Assembly (NCBI GenBank): GCA_016873495.1
Contig: VGXC01000023.1
Location: 1-52,975 of the forward strand
Length of the DNA: 52,975 bases
Origin: Nitrospira sp.
GTDB lineage: Bacteria > Nitrospirota > Nitrospiria > Nitrospirales > Nitrospiraceae
Direction: 5' to 3'
Shown here: in pieces, positions 50,664-52,975 of the stretch
How positions within the stretch are numbered: position 1 is the first letter of the stretch
Layout of the letters: each line of letters starts with the position of its first letter
Program-made: the position numbers and the translations under genes
The notes under the pieces: generated by a model
Told to the model about the DNA's origin: nothing
The model's database searches: none
Seen by the model: the letters and a program-made list of their open reading frames with translations, nothing else

Positions 50664-52343
50664 TTGACAGGATTGGTCAGGCGATGGATCGTTGCCGCGG
50701 TTGCTTGCACGGCGATGGTGCTTGGAGGCCAGGCGCATGCCTCAGTCAATCTGCCGACCCATCATTGGGCCTATGAAGCTATCGAGCGTTTGACGGCCAT
50801 GGGGGTGATCGACCGCGCTATCGTGGTCGCGAAGCCCTACAGCCGGAAGCAGGCCGCCCAGTATCTAGCACAGGCGATTCAGCGGGCGTCGGACAGCCCG
50901 CAAGCCCTGGAAGGCCAGGAGGAAGTTACAGGTCCCCTGCTGGATCGACTGGTTCGGGAATTCCGGCCGGAACTAATGGACATCGGAGCATTGCCAGGCA
51001 ATCCACGGGCGGGTCTGTTGGATTCCTTGCGCATACTGGGGCCTTCAGGAACCTCGGGGACAAAAACCAATGCTGTTCGGTATGGGGGCCGGCTTCAGGT
51101 GGAAGGTGATGCCTTTTTTGTAGGGCACCAGACTGTGCGGTTACGTGAGAACCGCGGCGGTGAATACTACGCCAACGGCGAACAAATCCAAACAGACGTC
51201 AGGGGATGGATCGAACTCGGTGATGCGATTTCCATTGTGGCGCAGCCCAAGTACATCAGTAACCCGCATGTGCTTGGAATTGGGGCGACCAATAACACCA
51301 AAGAAGCATACCTGCGGGAACTGAACGTTAAGCTTACCCTTGCGAATATCTCGCTGGAAGTGGGGCGCGGGATGCAGTGGTGGGGGCCCGGGTATCATGG
51401 GTCGTTGCTCCTGACCGATCATGCGTTTCCACTCGACATGATCAAGCTGGGCAGCGAGGAGCCGTTCCGCCTTCCCTGGGTCTTCCGAGACTTGGGGGAG
51501 TGGAAGGTCAATACCTTTCTGACGCAACTGGATCGCGACCGGGACTTTCCCCGGGCCAAAGTTTTTGGACTCCGCATCAGCTACTTGCCGACCAGTTGGC
51601 TGGAGCTGGGATTGACTCGCTTGACGCAATTCAATGGGCGGGGGCGTGATCAATCTTTTCCCAACGCGGTGTTCAAAGCCTATTTTTCCAACCCGAACAC
51701 GCTAGGAGGCACCGACGTCAATGAGCAGGCGATGATCGACTTTAGGGCCAGGGTTCCTCACATCAACTATCTTGTTCCGTTCCCTTCGGGGCTTCAGCTC
51801 TACGGGGAGATCGGTTCCGAGGATAAGTGGTCGAAATTCCCCTTGCCGACTCAGGCCGCGGTCCTTGGCGGGATCTACATTCCCCAGGTGTTTCGTGGCG
51901 ATTCATTGGACCTGCGGTTCGAATATGCGGACACCGACCTCTCCCGTCGAAGGACCGGCATTGCGGATGTCTGGTATAACAATTTCCTGTACCAGAGCGG
52001 GATGCGGTACCGCGGATTTCCCTTGGGTCATTGGATGGGGACTGATGCGACCGACTACTTCCTGCGTGCCACTCGCCACGTGAGAGATAACGTGATCGTG
52101 GGCATAAACCTTGATTATTCGCAGCGCGGCATGAGCTTACCACAACATGAAAAGAAGCGTGAAATAGCCGCGGATGTGAATTGGTGGGTGACCAGCAAGG
52201 TGCAACTCACGGTGGGGTACACCTACCAGCATATTCAGAATCCCGGGCAGATCACCGATCTCAAGCCGTTCGTGGAGACCTTTGCCGCGGGCGTTCTGTC
52301 GGAGAACTCCTTTTTCTGGACCAACCTGGCTTGGGAGTTTTGA
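50664..52343 (+). CDS. wzi: Wzi-type capsule assembly outer-membrane protein
   Basis: 559 residues from TTG 50664, placed 7 bases after AGGAG; the frame is open back to 50616. A signal peptide is evident (WIVAAVACTAMVLGGQAHAS). An N-terminal segment has THHWAYEAIERLTAMGVI, like an SLH/Wzi leader helix. The barrel part has LEVGRGMQWWGPGYHG near 232, the conserved Wzi WWGPG block, and FRLPWVFRDLGEWKV. The last residue is Phe (TNLAWEF), as in many beta-barrels. Wzi anchors or organises capsule at the surface. It probably ends the locus, since a cation antiporter follows. Confidence 0.9.
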   Translation: MTGLVRRWIVAAVACTAMVLGGQAHASVNLPTHHWAYEAIERLTAMGVIDRAIVVAKPYSRKQAAQYLAQAIQRASDSPQALEGQEEVTGPLLDRLVREFRPELMDIGALPGNPRAGLLDSLRILGPSGTSGTKTNAVRYGGRLQVEGDAFFVGHQTVRLRENRGGEYYANGEQIQTDVRGWIELGDAISIVAQPKYISNPHVLGIGATNNTKEAYLRELNVKLTLANISLEVGRGMQWWGPGYHGSLLLTDHAFPLDMIKLGSEEPFRLPWVFRDLGEWKVNTFLTQLDRDRDFPRAKVFGLRISYLPTSWLELGLTRLTQFNGRGRDQSFPNAVFKAYFSNPNTLGGTDVNEQAMIDFRARVPHINYLVPFPSGLQLYGEIGSEDKWSKFPLPTQAAVLGGIYIPQVFRGDSLDLRFEYADTDLSRRRTGIADVWYNNFLYQSGMRYRGFPLGHWMGTDATDYFLRATRHVRDNVIVGINLDYSQRGMSLPQHEKKREIAADVNWWVTSKVQLTVGYTYQHIQNPGQITDLKPFVETFAAGVLSENSFFWTNLAWEF

Positions 52344-52632
52344 GGGGCCAGAACAGCGCTTCCAAGCAAGCCAGGACTCGACCCCGGATGGGGAACTTCT
52401 CTCCGGAGATTCTCCTCGCATTTTTCCTGCCACACCCCTTGCCGCTCTCGCCCCGCGTCATTTTGTTCTGAGTTCTCTCTGTCACCGTTCCACAAAACTT
52501 GCTGGTTGCCCTGCCTCTGCTGTATTCTGCGAAACAGTGTTCCACTCGCTCTGCTGGTAGCTCGCGCTCAATCGTGAAGGAAAGGGAGTGAAGAGCGGAG
52601 GACGGCGGGAAGAAAGCACGTGAGATCAACCC

Positions 52633-52975
52633 GTGACCGATAACAGGGTGCTGACAGATCTGCTGCTGATCTTTTCGATTTCGATCGCCGTCGTCTTCGT
52701 GTTTTACCAGCTCCGCTTGCCCTCGATCGCGGGGTTCTTGTCGGCCGGTGCGCTGATCGGACCCTATGGCCTAAACCTCGTGTCGGATCTCCGGCAAGTC
52801 CACGTGATGGCCGAGATCGGCGTGGTGCTGCTCCTGTTTACGATCGGGATCGAATTCTCACTCGCGCACCTCGCGGCGGCGCGCAGCATTTTGTTGGTCG
52901 GCGGGCCCCTCCAAGTGGCCGGGGTCCTGGTGCTGACCACCGCCGGGGGGATGTGGGCCGGGCTGCCGGTTCACC
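52633..52975 (+). CDS. CPA2-family monovalent cation:proton antiporter, N-terminal part
   Basis: A GTG at 52633 opens a frame that runs off the window end (about 114 residues seen). LTDLLLIFSISIAVVFVFYQ, then LPSIAGFLSAGALIGPYGL, and the MAEIGVVLLLFTIGIEFSL segment are the characteristic start of KefB/CPA2 exchangers (membrane helices 1-4). The rest, including any TrkA-N domain, lies outside. It is unrelated to polysaccharide synthesis, so it marks the boundary of the locus. The 289 bases before it (52344-52632) hold no gene or clear terminator that I can identify. Confidence 0.85.
   Translation, partial: MTDNRVLTDLLLIFSISIAVVFVFYQLRLPSIAGFLSAGALIGPYGLNLVSDLRQVHVMAEIGVVLLLFTIGIEFSLAHLAAARSILLVGGPLQVAGVLVLTTAGGMWAGLPVH

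Noticed and set aside
50286-50749. Minus-strand open frames around the gap before Wzi
   Set aside because: No ribosome site, no family resemblance and overlap with the supported Wzi start; possibly a gene relic but nothing shows it.

Overview
The window is almost entirely one surface-polysaccharide (capsule, exopolysaccharide or O-antigen type) biosynthesis and export locus of a Gram-negative bacterium. The outer-membrane export genes (a Wza-like channel and a Wzi-like barrel), a Wzz-like co-polymerase, a Wzx-like flippase, WecA-type initiation and many glycosyltransferases and decorating enzymes support this. Nothing in the sequence names the species. A Nitrospirota- or Deltaproteobacteria-like environmental bacterium would fit the gene styles, but that is a guess. 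No rRNA, tRNA or CRISPR array was seen.

Layout: (1) 163-4863 holds a polyprenyl-phosphate glycosyltransferase (GtrB/ArnC type), a DprE1/DprE2-like two-enzyme C2-epimerase pair and a B12-type radical SAM enzyme. (2) 4978-6162 is an SGNH hydrolase-like protein. (3) 6159-13534 is a tightly overlapping operon for an activated nonulosonate-like sugar: Gfo/Idh oxidoreductase, SpsF-type cytidylyltransferase, GNAT, a glutamate-semialdehyde-aminotransferase-like enzyme, a PseI-like synthase, a PP-loop sugar amidotransferase and a single-chain HisH-HisF fusion that should feed it ammonia. (4) 13702-24062 holds a PhyH dioxygenase, a flippase, two tandem KpsS-like proteins, an SGNH protein, a frameshifted hexapeptide acetyltransferase, a GT4 and a GT-YdcF fusion. 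(5) 24076-28269 is an acyl-decoration cassette: acyl carrier protein, an LnmK/Pnap_2097-like double hot-dog protein, SGNH protein, MBOAT acyltransferase, a 36-residue membrane peptide and a decayed SGNH remnant. (6) 28295-40637 holds an O-antigen ligase/polymerase-like protein, two asparagine-synthase-type amidotransferases, a second GtrB-type GT2, three methyltransferases, a frameshifted SGNH gene on the minus strand and another polytopic membrane protein. (7) 40910-52343 is the assembly/export end: a strong sigma70-like promoter, Wza, Wzz, GT4, an NDP-sugar epimerase, a WecA fused to a FlaA1-type N-terminal domain, a WD40 lipoprotein with a catalytically dead S41 domain, and Wzi. (8) A CPA2 cation:proton antiporter starts at 52633 and runs off the right end.

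A plausible working model: WecA-type initiation puts the first sugar phosphate on undecaprenyl phosphate and cytosolic GTs extend it. The nonulosonate module and the DprE/GtrB module supply unusual sugars. AsnB, methyl-, acetyl- and MBOAT/SGNH enzymes decorate the chain. Wzx flips, the Wzy/WaaL-like proteins polymerise or ligate, Wzz and Wza set length and export, and Wzi anchors at the surface. Nearly all genes are on the plus strand with short gaps or ATGA-type overlaps. Base composition changes in blocks (GC-rich about 8.5-12.4, 22.2-24.1, 28.3-33, 34.7-35.6 and 37.2-50 kb; more AT-rich elsewhere), suggesting assembly from modules.

The most unusual items are the ACP/LnmK-like/MBOAT cassette, the HisH-HisF fusion lacking the histidine-pathway catalytic Asp, the nonstandard nonulosonate enzyme set, the WD40-pseudoprotease lipoprotein and the WecA-FlaA1N fusion. 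Two genes (20381-21045 and 33545-34583) are each broken by one apparent frameshift.
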